Below are positions 43,476 to 53,038 of a stretch of DNA of 64,000 nt, piece after piece. The notes under the pieces were generated by a model. It made no database searches and was not told where the DNA came from. It saw only the letters and a list, made by a program, of their open reading frames with translations. Both the position numbers and the translations under genes were made by a program. Positions within the stretch are counted from its first letter, which is position 1. Each line of letters begins with the position of its first letter. The DNA lies in contig NZ_CP017715.1 of assembly GCF_001854125.1 (NCBI RefSeq), positions 558,001 through 622,000 of the forward strand, in the 5' to 3' direction. The stretch is from Marinobacter salinus. Its GTDB lineage: Bacteria; Pseudomonadota; Gammaproteobacteria; Pseudomonadales; Oleiphilaceae.

Positions 43476-45188
43476 ATGGCCAGCGTTCCTGCAGAAACTA
43501 CACCCTCAAACGTTCCGGTTGCCCGGGAGTCAGACGCTCCGGAGAGCGGGAGCGATATGTTCCTGGGGTTCAATCGCCTGAACCTGTTGCGCCAGATTGG
43601 ACTGATGATAGGCCTCGCCGCAAGTGTTGCGCTTGGCGTCGCAGTCGTGTTGTGGGCGCAGGAGCCCAATTACCAGCCAGTGGTTGGTGATCTCTCTTCC
43701 TACAATCCCCAGGACGTGACCACGATCCTCGACAGTAATGGCATCGATTACAAAATGGATCCGCGCAGCGGTGCCTTGCTGGTCCCGTCCGATCAGGTCT
43801 ACAGCGCCCGTCTTAAGCTGGCAGCCGAGGGTGTAACCGATCAGAAAACCATGGGTTTCGAACTGCTGGATCAGGAGCGGGGCCTGGGCACCTCCCAGTT
43901 CATGGAAACCATCAGCTATCGCCGTGGACTGGAAGGCGAGCTGGCCCGCACCATTGGCGCCATGAGGGGGGTGCGTGGAGCACGGGTTCATCTCGCGATT
44001 CCCGAACGCTCGGTGTTTGTCCGTGATGCCCGCGAGCCGTCTGCCTCGGTATTCCTGGAAGTCTTTGCCGGGCGCCGTCCTGAACAGGAACAGATCAACG
44101 CTGTGGTTAACCTGGTGGCTGGCAGTATCCCCATGATGAAGAAGCAGAATGTTACCGTGGTGGATCAGAACGGTAACCTGCTGACAGGCAAGCAGGGGCA
44201 GGGTGAAACCGATCGCATGCAGGACCAGTACGAATACACGTCCAAGGTTGAGGAAAGGCTTTCCCGGCGCGTGTCGTCACTGATTGGGCCGATAGTCGGC
44301 GAGGGCCGCTACCGCACGGAGGTTTCTGCGGATCTGGACTTTTCATCGGTTGAGCAGGCGGAGGAGTTGTTCAACCCGGAACAACAGGCCGTGCGAAGCG
44401 AGCGAGAGCTGACCGAGCAGAGAGTGGCGGGCAGCGGGCCCGTGGGTATTCCGGGCGCGCTCTCAAATCAGCCCCCGGCTAATGCTACCGTACCGGAGCA
44501 GGCCAGCAGGGGTAATGCTGAGGGCGCCCAGGCAGGCCAGTCCGAGCCGATGGATGTGCGGAAGGAATCGACGAGAAACTATGAAATGGATCGGACCGTC
44601 AGCTATATTCGCCACGAACTTGGCAGAGTAAAGCGAGTGACGGTTGCCCTGGCGGTTGACGACATGAAGGTCGTTGATCCCCAGACCGGTGAAGTCAGTT
44701 ATCAGCCCTGGCCCGAGCAGGAGCTTCAGCGCCTGAGCATGCTTGTTCGGGATGCTGTTGGTTATTCCGCGGCCCGGGGTGACAGCGTAACCGTTATGAA
44801 CACGGCTTTCGCCCCGGAGGAAAGTATTGAATTTGAAGCGCCGGGTTTCTGGGAACAGCCATGGTTCTGGGATCTCATGAAGCAGGTGTTGGCTGGTCTG
44901 GTAATTCTGGTACTGGTTCTCGGACTTCTGCGCCCCACCCTCAAGAGCCTGTCCGGCAGTGGTAAACGCGAGCGCGGCGGGGACTTCGGTGAGGGCGGCT
45001 ATGGCGGGCTCGACAACATCGAAGGCGCTAACGAGTTGCGTGCGGCCATGTCGTCCCAGGATGAACTGCTTTTGCCGGGCGCTACTGACAGTTATGATAG
45101 GCAGTTGAATGCACTGAAAGGCCTGATAGCAGAAGACCCCGCCCGGGTTGCCCAGGTCATGCGCCAGTGGGTGAATGTCGATGACTGA
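43476..45188 (+). CDS. fliF: Flagellar MS-ring protein FliF
   Basis: FliF (570 residues) forms the inner-membrane MS ring. The N-terminal membrane helix is at about 40-62 (IGLMIGLAASVALGVAVVLW), the ring-building motifs follow (SYRRGLEGELARTIGAM, ARVHLAIPERSVFV), and the C-terminal helix lies at about 472-490 with the FliG-binding tail after it. The tail ends in ARVAQVMRQWVN, as expected. Its stop overlaps the fliG start. Confidence 0.96.
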   Translation: MASVPAETTPSNVPVARESDAPESGSDMFLGFNRLNLLRQIGLMIGLAASVALGVAVVLWAQEPNYQPVVGDLSSYNPQDVTTILDSNGIDYKMDPRSGALLVPSDQVYSARLKLAAEGVTDQKTMGFELLDQERGLGTSQFMETISYRRGLEGELARTIGAMRGVRGARVHLAIPERSVFVRDAREPSASVFLEVFAGRRPEQEQINAVVNLVAGSIPMMKKQNVTVVDQNGNLLTGKQGQGETDRMQDQYEYTSKVEERLSRRVSSLIGPIVGEGRYRTEVSADLDFSSVEQAEELFNPEQQAVRSERELTEQRVAGSGPVGIPGALSNQPPANATVPEQASRGNAEGAQAGQSEPMDVRKESTRNYEMDRTVSYIRHELGRVKRVTVALAVDDMKVVDPQTGEVSYQPWPEQELQRLSMLVRDAVGYSAARGDSVTVMNTAFAPEESIEFEAPGFWEQPWFWDLMKQVLAGLVILVLVLGLLRPTLKSLSGSGKRERGGDFGEGGYGGLDNIEGANELRAAMSSQDELLLPGATDSYDRQLNALKGLIAEDPARVAQVMRQWVNVDD

Positions 45189-46224
45189 TCAAGCCAGCCA
45201 GCAGGGCGCTAATGCGCCTCAGAAACCCCAGCGGAAGATTCCGCGTGTGGAACAGGCCGCAATTCTCCTGATGACATTGGGAGAGGCCGACGCCGCTGAA
45301 GTGCTGAAACACATGGGGCCGAAAGAGGTCCAGCGTGTGGGCGTAGCTATGGCCCAGATGAAAGACGTCAGCAAAGACGACGTGACCCATGTGCTTAACC
45401 AGTTTGTGGACGCCGTTGGCGGTCAGACTGGACTTGGTGTGGGTAACGACGACTACATCCGGGCCATGCTCACCCAGGCCCTCGGTGACGACAAGGCCGC
45501 CAGCTTGATTGACCGTATCCTGATCGGCGGCAATACCACCGGCCTTGATACTCTGAAATGGATGGAGCCTCGGGCCGTGGGCGATATTATCCGCTACGAG
45601 CACCCACAGATTCAGGCGATCGTTATTTCCTATCTCGACCCCGATCAGGCCGCGGAAATTCTTGGAACCCTTGATGAGAAGGTCCGGCTCGACGTGATGA
45701 TGCGTGTAGCTTCCCTGGAAAGTGTCCAGCCCCAGGCTCTGCAGGAGCTGAATGATATCCTTGAGAAGCAGTTCTCCGGCGGTTCGGCTGCCCAGACCAG
45801 CCGCATTGGTGGTATCAAGCGCGCGGCGGATATCATGAACTTCATGGACCGCAGTATCGAAGGTAACCTGATGGACTCCATCAAGGATATGGATCCGGAT
45901 CTGGCGTCCACCATCGAAGACCTGATGTTTGTGTTCGACAACCTCAAGGACATTGACGACAGGGGCATCCAGGCGCTGCTGCGGGAAGTCTCCTCTGAAG
46001 TGCTGGTTGTTGCCCTGAAGGGGGCGGATGAGGCGGTTCAGGACAAGATCTTCAAGAATATGTCCAAGCGGGCGGCAGAGTTGCTTCAGGACGATCTGGA
46101 GGCCAAGGGGCCGGTCAAGGTCAGCGAGGTGGAAGCGGCCCAGAAGGATATTATTACCGTTGCGCGTCGCATGGCAGAGGCGGGTGAAATATCACTCGGC
46201 GGCGCCGGCGAAGAAATGATGTGA
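45181..46224 (+). CDS. fliG: Flagellar motor switch protein FliG
   Basis: FliG (347 residues) is the rotor protein that contacts the stator and FliF. It carries the EHPQIQAIVISYLDPDQAAEIL block and the C-terminal motor domain with charged residues (FDNLKDIDDRGIQALLREV). The ATG at 45181 is taken as start; an in-frame ATG at 45175 is also possible. The gene overlaps fliF by 8 bases and fliH by at least 1. Confidence 0.96.
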   Translation: MTDQASQQGANAPQKPQRKIPRVEQAAILLMTLGEADAAEVLKHMGPKEVQRVGVAMAQMKDVSKDDVTHVLNQFVDAVGGQTGLGVGNDDYIRAMLTQALGDDKAASLIDRILIGGNTTGLDTLKWMEPRAVGDIIRYEHPQIQAIVISYLDPDQAAEILGTLDEKVRLDVMMRVASLESVQPQALQELNDILEKQFSGGSAAQTSRIGGIKRAADIMNFMDRSIEGNLMDSIKDMDPDLASTIEDLMFVFDNLKDIDDRGIQALLREVSSEVLVVALKGADEAVQDKIFKNMSKRAAELLQDDLEAKGPVKVSEVEAAQKDIITVARRMAEAGEISLGGAGEEMM

Positions 46225-47123
46225 TGAAAGACTCCTCCAAAGACCTCCATCGAATACCCAAGGAACAGCTGACAGCCTACGAGCGCTGGGAGTTGCCTTT
46301 GCTGGATGCGAGGGGTAACGAAGTGGCCAGGGAGGAGGAACGCAATGTCAAACCTCTGACGGCCGCCGATATTGACGAAATTCGCCAGGCAGCGCGTGAA
46401 GACGGATATAACGAGGGCCGTGATGCCGGCTATCAGGCCGGACTTTCCGAAGGGCGCGATCAGGGACATGAGGAAGGGCGCCAGACCGGACTTTCTGAAG
46501 GCCTGAAACAGGGCGAAAAACAGGGTTACGAGGATACCCGCAAGGAAGTCGACATCAAGCTGGATCGTCTCGAACACCTTTTGGGTGAGTTGCTGTTGCC
46601 GATCAGTCGCCATGAGGATGAACTTGAAACGGCGCTGGTGAATCTCACCACAGTGTTGGCCCGCGCCGTGGTGTTTCGTGAACTTACCATCGACTCTTCC
46701 CAGATTCACAAAGTGGTCCGGCGGGCTCTGGAGGCATTGCCCTCAAGTGCCGACAATATCCGTATTCATATTCATCCGGACGATTGCGAGCTGGTGAGGG
46801 AAGTGACCGCGCGCATGGAGACTCCCGCCTCGGTGATTGAGGATGACGACGTGCTTCCGGGTGGTTGCAAGATAGAAACCCGCCACAGTCTGGTGGATTT
46901 TACCGTCGAGAAGCGTTTCCAGCGGGCGGTCCAGAGTATGCTGGATAAGCAGATGGGTGAGAGCGAGGCTGGCGAAACTGAGGAACTGGAGTCCCTGATG
47001 GACGACCTGACCGATTTTCACCGGGAGATTCTGGATTCCCCAGGCGAGGAAGAAGACGAAAACGAAAACCATTCCCGCGATAACTCCGGAGCAGGTGAAA
47101 GTGATGACGTCCCGCCTGGCTGA
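46224..47123 (+). CDS. fliH: Flagellar export ATPase regulator FliH
   Basis: FliH (299 residues) binds FliI and holds the ATPase back until export begins. It has a typical GxxxG repeat ([13 protein letters not shown] and onwards, Gly every fourth residue, about 65-110) and the C-terminal V-ATPase-E-like region ([15 protein letters not shown]). The ATG at 46224 is taken; a GTG one codon earlier is possible. fliI overlaps its end by about 20 bases. Confidence 0.94.
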   Translation: MKDSSKDLHRIPKEQLTAYERWELPLLDARGNEVAREEERNVKPLTAADIDEIRQAAREDGYNEGRDAGYQAGLSEGRDQGHEEGRQTGLSEGLKQGEKQGYEDTRKEVDIKLDRLEHLLGELLLPISRHEDELETALVNLTTVLARAVVFRELTIDSSQIHKVVRRALEALPSSADNIRIHIHPDDCELVREVTARMETPASVIEDDDVLPGGCKIETRHSLVDFTVEKRFQRAVQSMLDKQMGESEAGETEELESLMDDLTDFHREILDSPGEEEDENENHSRDNSGAGESDDVPPG

Positions 47124-48501
47124 ACGACTCAGCCGCTTTCAGGACTTTCTGGGCGGCGAGCCGGAGCCCGAGCTTTCCGGGCGACTGACCCGCATGGTCG
47201 GGCTGACACTCGAATGCGTCGGTTGTCCAATGGTTGTGGGTGACCGTTGTGTGATTCAGAGCCAGGGGAATGGCAGTGTCGAAGCCGAAGTTGTTGGCTT
47301 CGAGGACGATAAGGTCTACCTGATGCCATTGACCGCCATTGAAGGTCTGAAGCCCGGTGCCCGTGTGGTGCCGCTTGCGGCGGCTAGCCGCGTCCCGGTC
47401 GGACCGCAGCTGCTGGGCCGGGTGGTGGATGGCAGCGGCGAACCACTGGATGGCAAAGGGCCGTTGCAGGCGGAAGCCCGGGTTGCCCTGACCGGAGACA
47501 TCATCAACCCGTTGAATCGCGCGCCTGTTCGTCAGTCCATGGATGTAGGTATTCGGGCCATTAACTCGCTGCTGACCGTTGGGCAGGGTCAGCGCCTGGG
47601 TCTCTTTGCCGGCAGTGGTGTCGGCAAGAGTATGCTGTTGGGCATGATGACCCGCTTCACGGATGCCGACATAACGGTTGTGGGACTGATTGGAGAGCGG
47701 GGTCGTGAGGTCAAGGAATTTATTGAGGACATTCTCGGTGAGGAAGGTCTCTCCCGTTCCGTGGTCGTGGCCTCGCCGGCAGACGATTCGCCACTGATGC
47801 GCCTGCGCGCCGCTATGCTGACTACAAGAATCGCAGAGTACTACCGTGACCAGGGCAAGCGGGTACTGCTGCTGATGGATTCGCTGACCCGCTACGCCCA
47901 GGCCCAGCGTGAAATAGCGCTGGCGGTTGGTGAGCCGCCAGCGACCAAAGGCTATCCGCCATCGGTTTTTGCCAAGCTGCCGCAACTGGTGGAGAGAACC
48001 GGTAATGGCCGTCCCGGGGGTGGCTCCATAACTGCTTTTTATACCGTACTGACCGAAGGTGATGATCAACAGGACCCGATTGCGGATGCAGCAAGAGCCA
48101 TACTGGATGGTCACATCGTGCTTTCCCGCAGGCTGGCAGAAGAAGGTCACTACCCGGCTATCGATGTGGAGGCATCTATAAGCCGCGTCATGCCTCAGGT
48201 TACCGAAACCGAGCATTTTTCAAGGGCCCAGCGTTTCAAGCAGGTTTATTCCCGGTATCAGCAGGCGCGTGATCTCATCAGTGTCGGTGCCTACGTCAAG
48301 GGTTCCGATCCGGAGACCGATTTTGCCATGGCCCATATCAGCAACATGCGACAGTTTCTGCAGCAAGGCCTGAACGAGAGCGCACCGCTTGGCGAGAGCA
48401 TTGAACAGCTTTTGGCCGTGGTGCCCGAGCGCAGATCTCCTGATCGTCGAAAATCGGCGGTGCACAATCCTCCGGCCGGAAATGCGGGGAGTAACGGTTG
48501 A
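47104..48501 (+). CDS. fliI: Flagellum-specific ATP synthase FliI
   Basis: FliI (465 residues) is the export ATPase. It has Walker [11 protein letters not shown], the [13 protein letters not shown] block, Walker [10 protein letters not shown] and the type III ATPase motif [13 protein letters not shown]. The ATG at 47104 is used; a GTG at 47095 is in frame and also possible. It overlaps fliH by 20 bases and fliJ by 1 base. Confidence 0.96.
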   Translation: MTSRLAERLSRFQDFLGGEPEPELSGRLTRMVGLTLECVGCPMVVGDRCVIQSQGNGSVEAEVVGFEDDKVYLMPLTAIEGLKPGARVVPLAAASRVPVGPQLLGRVVDGSGEPLDGKGPLQAEARVALTGDIINPLNRAPVRQSMDVGIRAINSLLTVGQGQRLGLFAGSGVGKSMLLGMMTRFTDADITVVGLIGERGREVKEFIEDILGEEGLSRSVVVASPADDSPLMRLRAAMLTTRIAEYYRDQGKRVLLLMDSLTRYAQAQREIALAVGEPPATKGYPPSVFAKLPQLVERTGNGRPGGGSITAFYTVLTEGDDQQDPIADAARAILDGHIVLSRRLAEEGHYPAIDVEASISRVMPQVTETEHFSRAQRFKQVYSRYQQARDLISVGAYVKGSDPETDFAMAHISNMRQFLQQGLNESAPLGESIEQLLAVVPERRSPDRRKSAVHNPPAGNAGSNG

Positions 48502-48944
48502 TGTTGAGGTCCCGGCGCCTTGAAGTGGTTCTTTCCCTGGAAGAGAGGAAAGAGCAGGAAGCACTGGAGCGGATGGGTGAGGCTCGCAATGTGGCGGACC
48601 AGCAGCGCGAGCAGGTGGAAAGCCTGAACCGCTATCAGCAGGAATACCGTGACCAGATTCGCAACAGCCAGCAAGGTGTGGTTCAGGTCAGTCGTCTCCA
48701 GGCCTGGCAGGCGTTTATTGCGCAGCTGGATCAGGTCATTCAGCAGCAGCAAACACAGTTGCGACAGGTCGAAGAGGTGTTTGAGGCTCGGCGACAGGAA
48801 TGGCTCAAGGCATGGGAACGCCGGCGGGGGATGCAAAAGTACATCGAAACCTGCCGGCAACAGGAACAGAAAGACCAGGACCTACGTGATCAGAAACTCT
48901 CGGATGATGCCGCTGGCCGGGCATTCAGCCGGCGTCATCGCTGA
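48501..48944 (+). CDS. fliJ: Flagellar export chaperone FliJ
   Basis: FliJ (147 residues) is a coiled-coil escort protein that links FliI with FlhA. It is almost wholly helical with many Gln and Glu (EALERMGEARNVADQQREQ), as is usual for the family. The start overlaps the fliI stop (TTGATG). It is the last classical gene of this operon. Confidence 0.92.
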   Translation: MLRSRRLEVVLSLEERKEQEALERMGEARNVADQQREQVESLNRYQQEYRDQIRNSQQGVVQVSRLQAWQAFIAQLDQVIQQQQTQLRQVEEVFEARRQEWLKAWERRRGMQKYIETCRQQEQKDQDLRDQKLSDDAAGRAFSRRHR

Positions 48945-49068
48945 TTCTTGCCGTGCATCAATTCTGGGTGGATGCAATTTCGACGCGTTGGGCTATCCTT
49001 AACCGAGGACAAATCGCTCATTTTCAGGACGGTTTACTGCTTCGTTGAATACCCTCGGAGGATTTGGA

Positions 49069-49374
49069 ATGCCGATTCAGACGCGCCGCGGAGAAGATAG
49101 TCAGACCCTGATTATCAGCATTGAAGGTCGCTTTGATTTCAGCACCCATCAGGCTTTTCGTGACGCCTATGAACATGGTGACCAGGGTATCCGGTATTAC
49201 ATTGTGGATCTGTCCGAGACCACTTATCTGGACAGTTCTGCTCTGGGAATGCTGTTGTTGTTGCGGGACTACGCCGGCGGAGACAGTGCCCGAATTTCTA
49301 TAGAAAACTGCAATAACGACGTTCGCCGTATTCTATCCATATCCAATTTCGAGCAACTGTTCGCCATTCGGTGA
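49069..49374 (+). CDS. STAS-domain anti-anti-sigma factor, HsbA-like
   Basis: This single STAS-domain protein has 101 residues (LIISIEGRFDFSTHQAFRDAY). The phosphorylatable serine is Ser56 in YLDSSALGML, the same number reported for HsbA of Pseudomonas aeruginosa, which joins anti-sigma FlgM and a diguanylate cyclase to switch motility and biofilm. The start at 49069 has GGAGGA upstream. It stands between fliJ and the HsbR-like gene, so it is likely its partner. The HsbA name is an inference from neighbours and motifs. Confidence 0.85.
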   Translation: MPIQTRRGEDSQTLIISIEGRFDFSTHQAFRDAYEHGDQGIRYYIVDLSETTYLDSSALGMLLLLRDYAGGDSARISIENCNNDVRRILSISNFEQLFAIR

Positions 49375-49399
49375 TCCTTGCGAGCTGCCGGGGCCCATC

Positions 49400-51166
49400 A
49401 TGGAAGAGCCTGTTGCAGAAAACCGTTTGCTCCGAATCCTCATAGCCGATGACAGCGATAGCGATCGTCTGATTCTTAAAACCATGCTGAAACGGCTGGG
49501 GCACGAGGTGTTTGACGCCGCTAATGGTCTGGAGGCGGTTGCCCTTTTCAGGGATACCGCCCCGGATATCGTGTTGTTGGACGCCCTTATGCCGAGAATG
49601 GACGGCATGGAGGCGGCCCGGCAGATCAAGACGCGGGCCGGACAGCGGATGGTACCGCTGATTTTTCTGACGTCCCTTTCCGAGGCCGATGCGCTTGCCC
49701 GTTGCCTGGAGGCGGGCGGTGATGATTTCCTCAGCAAGCCCTATAACCGTGTGATTATCGAAGCCAAGATTAATGCATTCAACCGGATGCGGTTGATGCA
49801 CCAGGCGCTCTCTGACCAGAGGGATATGATCGGTGCCCGTAACCAACAGCTGCTGGAAGAACAGGAGGTTGCCAAGCGGGTGTTCGATAACGTCGCTCAT
49901 CCGGGGTGTCTTGATGCGGCCAACATTCGGTACCACGCCTCTCCATTATCAGTTTTCAATGGCGACGTGCTGTTTGCCTCACCACGGCCGGCTGGAGGAA
50001 TGCTGGTCTTTATTGGTGACTTTACCGGGCATGGTTTGCCGGCAGCGATTGGCGCCATGCCTGTTGCCGAGATCTTTTATGGTATGGCCAGCAAGGGCTT
50101 CGATGGTGCCGATATACTGAGAGAGATCAACCAGAAGCTCAAACGGATTCTGCCGACAGGCATGTTTTGTTGCGGCGCGATGATTGAAGCGGACTTCAAA
50201 CTCAATCAACTGCAGATCTGGAGTGGAGGGCTGCCGGATGGATGGCTGATTCGTTCCAATGGCGAGCGTCTGGTGCTGCCATCCCGGCACCTGCCGCTTG
50301 GCATACTACCTCCCGACCAGTTCGATGCCGGAATGGATACGATTGGAGCGATGCCTGGTAATCGCCTGTTGATGATGACAGATGGCGTACTTGAATCAGG
50401 CAATGCGGCCGGTGAAGTGTTTGGCGAGGCTGGCGTTATCCATGCTCTTGATTCGGTTCACCCGGGCCAGCATCAGTTTGATGCGGTAATTGACGCTGTG
50501 CACCGTTTTACCGGTAGCCAGAAAGATGGTGATGATGTCACGCTTCTGAGCCTGGAAATGGTGGATGAAGCGGGTTTTTCAGCGGTACCGGACCGGGCGA
50601 TGCCCTCGGCACTGGCTGGCCCCACGGAATGGCGATGTGTTTACGAGATTCGTGAACAGACCCTGGGAGATTTCAGCCCATTGCCATTGTTACTCCATAT
50701 TTGTATGGAGGTGCCCGGCCTAAGGCGCAAAAGCGGCGAAATATACACATTGCTGGCGGAGCTATACAACAACGCTCTGGAGCACGGGGTATTGGAGTTA
50801 CCTTCGGAATGGAAACACACGTCGGACGGATTTGATCGCTATTATGAGGAGAGGCGCCGAAGGCTTGGCAGGACCGAGGGCCACTTTATTCGTTTCAGCC
50901 TGCATCACTCCATGAAACCATCCGGGGGACGCCTTCGTGTTACTTGTGAAGACAGTGGGCCAGGGTTTGATTTCCGTAACCATCCGGTTCTGGTATCTGA
51001 TAAAGAGCCGGGGGCGGCTGCAAGGTACGCGGGCAGAGGGCTTTTGCTATTGAAACGATTGTCGGAATCCGTCACGTTCCATAGGCAGGGTAATCATGTT
51101 GAAATTATTTATGATTGGGATTTTTCAGGTATAGCTTCAGAACAGGGAGCAACGGTCCAGTCATAA
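49400..51166 (+). CDS. Response regulator with PP2C phosphatase and serine-kinase domain, HsbR-like
   Basis: This three-part regulator has 588 residues: receiver (about 10-125, Asp61 in VLLDALMPRMDG), a SpoIIE-type PP2C phosphatase (about 195-385, with FIGDFTGHGLPAAIGAMP and LLMMTDGVLE), and a C-terminal GHKL anti-sigma kinase domain (about 440-580, with LLAELYNNALEHG). This matches HsbR, which phosphorylates or dephosphorylates HsbA depending on its receiver. The Hpt gene follows after 23 bases. All three genes probably form a partner-switching module set in the flagellar cluster. Confidence 0.9.
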   Translation: MEEPVAENRLLRILIADDSDSDRLILKTMLKRLGHEVFDAANGLEAVALFRDTAPDIVLLDALMPRMDGMEAARQIKTRAGQRMVPLIFLTSLSEADALARCLEAGGDDFLSKPYNRVIIEAKINAFNRMRLMHQALSDQRDMIGARNQQLLEEQEVAKRVFDNVAHPGCLDAANIRYHASPLSVFNGDVLFASPRPAGGMLVFIGDFTGHGLPAAIGAMPVAEIFYGMASKGFDGADILREINQKLKRILPTGMFCCGAMIEADFKLNQLQIWSGGLPDGWLIRSNGERLVLPSRHLPLGILPPDQFDAGMDTIGAMPGNRLLMMTDGVLESGNAAGEVFGEAGVIHALDSVHPGQHQFDAVIDAVHRFTGSQKDGDDVTLLSLEMVDEAGFSAVPDRAMPSALAGPTEWRCVYEIREQTLGDFSPLPLLLHICMEVPGLRRKSGEIYTLLAELYNNALEHGVLELPSEWKHTSDGFDRYYEERRRRLGRTEGHFIRFSLHHSMKPSGGRLRVTCEDSGPGFDFRNHPVLVSDKEPGAAARYAGRGLLLLKRLSESVTFHRQGNHVEIIYDWDFSGIASEQGATVQS

Positions 51167-51189
51167 TCCGACCAGAGACAGGGGGCGGT

Positions 51190-51537
51190 ATGAATAATAA
51201 GCCACACCTTGACGAGGAAGCATTGGCCGAGCTTCAGGACGTCATGGATGATGAGTTTGAGGTTCTGATTCAGACCTACCTCGGTGACTCCCGTGAGCGC
51301 ATTGCCGGTCTGAGAAAAGCGATAGAGCTCGAAGACGCAGATGCATTTGCCAAGATGGCACACAGCTTCAAAGGTAGCTGTATCAACATCGGAGCCCCGC
51401 ATCTGGGGGAGCTTTGCATGATGGCTGAGGTGGCTGGCAAGGAGAACCGGTTGGAGGATGCCTCCGCCATGGTTGATAACATTGAGACCGAATTTCGGAC
51501 AGTCACCCGAATGCTGGAAGGGCTGGTGGTCCGTTAA
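51190..51537 (+). CDS. Hpt-domain phosphotransfer protein
   Basis: This protein of 115 residues is a histidine phosphotransfer domain. The phospho-histidine is His58 in MAHSFKGSCINIGA, in the usual HxxKG pattern. The start at 51190 has GGGGG upstream and is preferred to an ATG at 51115 inside the preceding gene. It follows the HsbR-like gene and could pass phosphate to its receiver; the kinase is not visible. Confidence 0.88.
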   Translation: MNNKPHLDEEALAELQDVMDDEFEVLIQTYLGDSRERIAGLRKAIELEDADAFAKMAHSFKGSCINIGAPHLGELCMMAEVAGKENRLEDASAMVDNIETEFRTVTRMLEGLVVR

Positions 51538-51552
51538 GCCCTGGAGTCCGGC

Positions 51553-51568
51553 TGGCATCGCTTTTGCA
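51553..51568 (+). promoter_or_regulatory. Sigma-54 promoter of fliK
   Basis: TGGCAT-N5-TTGCA matches the -24/-12 consensus with correct spacing, 83 bases before fliK. In Pseudomonas fliK is a FleR/sigma-54 target. Confidence 0.82.
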
Positions 51569-51650
51569 AAGTTAGAGGAAACCGTCCGTTAAACTGCTGA
51601 AAGCCGGCAATGAACGGGTGATAACTCGACAAAAGCGGCAAGAGGTTGCC

Positions 51651-52853
51651 ATGCCCCAGATGGTTCTTCCCCAGACCCCCGCTCCAGGGATGCAGAAGGA
51701 TGCCGGTGCCGGAAAGACAGGTGCCAGCCGGGAAACCGGTGATTCTGAAAGCCGGTATGAATCCGTATCACGTGCTGAACAGAAGCGCCTTGACCGCCAG
51801 AAAGCCGATCGCAGCAATGAAGATCAAGCTGTCGAAAACGCCCAGGCTCCTGAAAACAACCGAAAAGCTCAGGGTTCGGACGAAAGCGCGGACGCTGCGC
51901 CAGGTGCTTCAGGCAAGCAGGATGCCGCTGCAACCGGAACAGGTGCAGGCAAGGCCGAGCAAGACACGGTGTCTTCGGAGCTCTCCGGGGATATGGAATC
52001 AATCACCACACCTTTGACATTTGCCGAGTTGCAGGCACTGCTGGTTCCGGCAAATGGGCAGTCAGGGACCGATGCCGGGGGCGCGCCCTCCGGTAAGGCG
52101 GGCGCGCAGAGCGTGATTGGCCAAGGTGTGATTGCCCAGGTGACGCCGGATGCCGGTCCGGTTAGCGGAGTGATCAACGGAAAACCGGGGCTGCAAGGGC
52201 AGGTTGCACCGGGTGTGAGCTCCGGCCTGCAACTGACCGATGCACTGACGGCAACACTTTCGGCTGACAATAGCCGGGCATCCGACCCTACCAGTCTTGC
52301 GACTTCAGCACGTTTCCAGTCGGCTATGGATATGGCTTCGCAACAGGTTGCCAATAACACCGCGACAAAACTCTCTTCAGAGGCCGCGCTGCCACTCAGG
52401 GGGTACGCCACGTCCATTGATGTACCGGTTGGTCATGCTGAATGGGGTGACAAGATGGTCGGCAAGCTGAGCTGGTTGACGGCCCGGAACATGTCGGTCG
52501 CTGAAATTCATCTTACTCCGCCGGACATGGGGCCGATGGAGGTTAAGGTGCGCGTTCACCATGACCAGGCCAACATTACTGTGCATGCCGCCAATCCGGT
52601 GGTTCGGGATCAGCTCGAACTGAACTCCCACCGACTGCGTGACATGCTGGGGGAGCAGGGGCTTTCCCTTGCCCAGTTTGACGTGTCTGACTCTCCGCAA
52701 CAGCAAGGCGGTGAGCAGGCCGCAGGCGATGGTGATGGGAGTAACAGTCGCCAGAACACGGGCGGGCTGGCCGGCACGGATGTGGATGAAGGGGATCTTC
52801 GTTCAGGTAATCTGGACCTCAGTTGGAAAGGTGAGGTCGATATTTTCGCCTGA
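51651..52853 (+). CDS. fliK: Flagellar hook-length control protein FliK
   Basis: FliK (400 residues) is the molecular ruler that sets hook length and switches export specificity. The N-terminal 270 residues are low-complexity, rich in Ala, Gly and Gln. The conserved Flg_hook C-terminal domain (about 270-350) has MSVAEIHLTPPDMGPMEVKV and LNSHRLRDMLGEQGLSLAQF. The start at 51651 follows AAGAGG. It has its own sigma-54 promoter. Confidence 0.93.
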   Translation: MPQMVLPQTPAPGMQKDAGAGKTGASRETGDSESRYESVSRAEQKRLDRQKADRSNEDQAVENAQAPENNRKAQGSDESADAAPGASGKQDAAATGTGAGKAEQDTVSSELSGDMESITTPLTFAELQALLVPANGQSGTDAGGAPSGKAGAQSVIGQGVIAQVTPDAGPVSGVINGKPGLQGQVAPGVSSGLQLTDALTATLSADNSRASDPTSLATSARFQSAMDMASQQVANNTATKLSSEAALPLRGYATSIDVPVGHAEWGDKMVGKLSWLTARNMSVAEIHLTPPDMGPMEVKVRVHHDQANITVHAANPVVRDQLELNSHRLRDMLGEQGLSLAQFDVSDSPQQQGGEQAAGDGDGSNSRQNTGGLAGTDVDEGDLRSGNLDLSWKGEVDIFA

Positions 52854-52946
52854 TCGCCTCTCGCCAGTCCGTATGGCCTCGGGTATTTCTCTCCAAACTG
52901 TTTTGCCCATCCCCTTCGGCAACGCTAAACTGCGGGTCTGAACTGG

Positions 52947-52972
52947 AAGGGCGGGCGATCTGGCCCGCCCTT
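52947..52972 (+). terminator. Hairpin after fliK
   Basis: AAGGGCGGGC and GCCCGCCCTT pair in a 10-bp stem with a GATCTG loop. The T-run is only three bases. The right arm overlaps the candidate fliL promoter. Confidence 0.6.
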
Positions 52973-52976
52973 TGCA
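52961..52976 (+). promoter_or_regulatory. Sigma-54 promoter of the fliLMNOPQR-flhB operon
   Basis: TGGCCC-N5-TTGCA fits the -24/-12 consensus, 63 bases before fliL. In Pseudomonas this operon is driven by FleQ and sigma-54. Confidence 0.72.
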
Positions 52977-53038
52977 TTTAATCTATCAAAGTCGCGGAAA
53001 AGCGCTCCGTCTGACGGATTTCTGGCAAAGCGAACATT

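Noticed and set aside
46900..48216. Long open frame of 438 codons on the minus strand across fliI
   Set aside because: It lies wholly opposite fliH/fliI, which carry intact family motifs. The frame is open because of the codon bias of the real genes, and its translation shows no domain.
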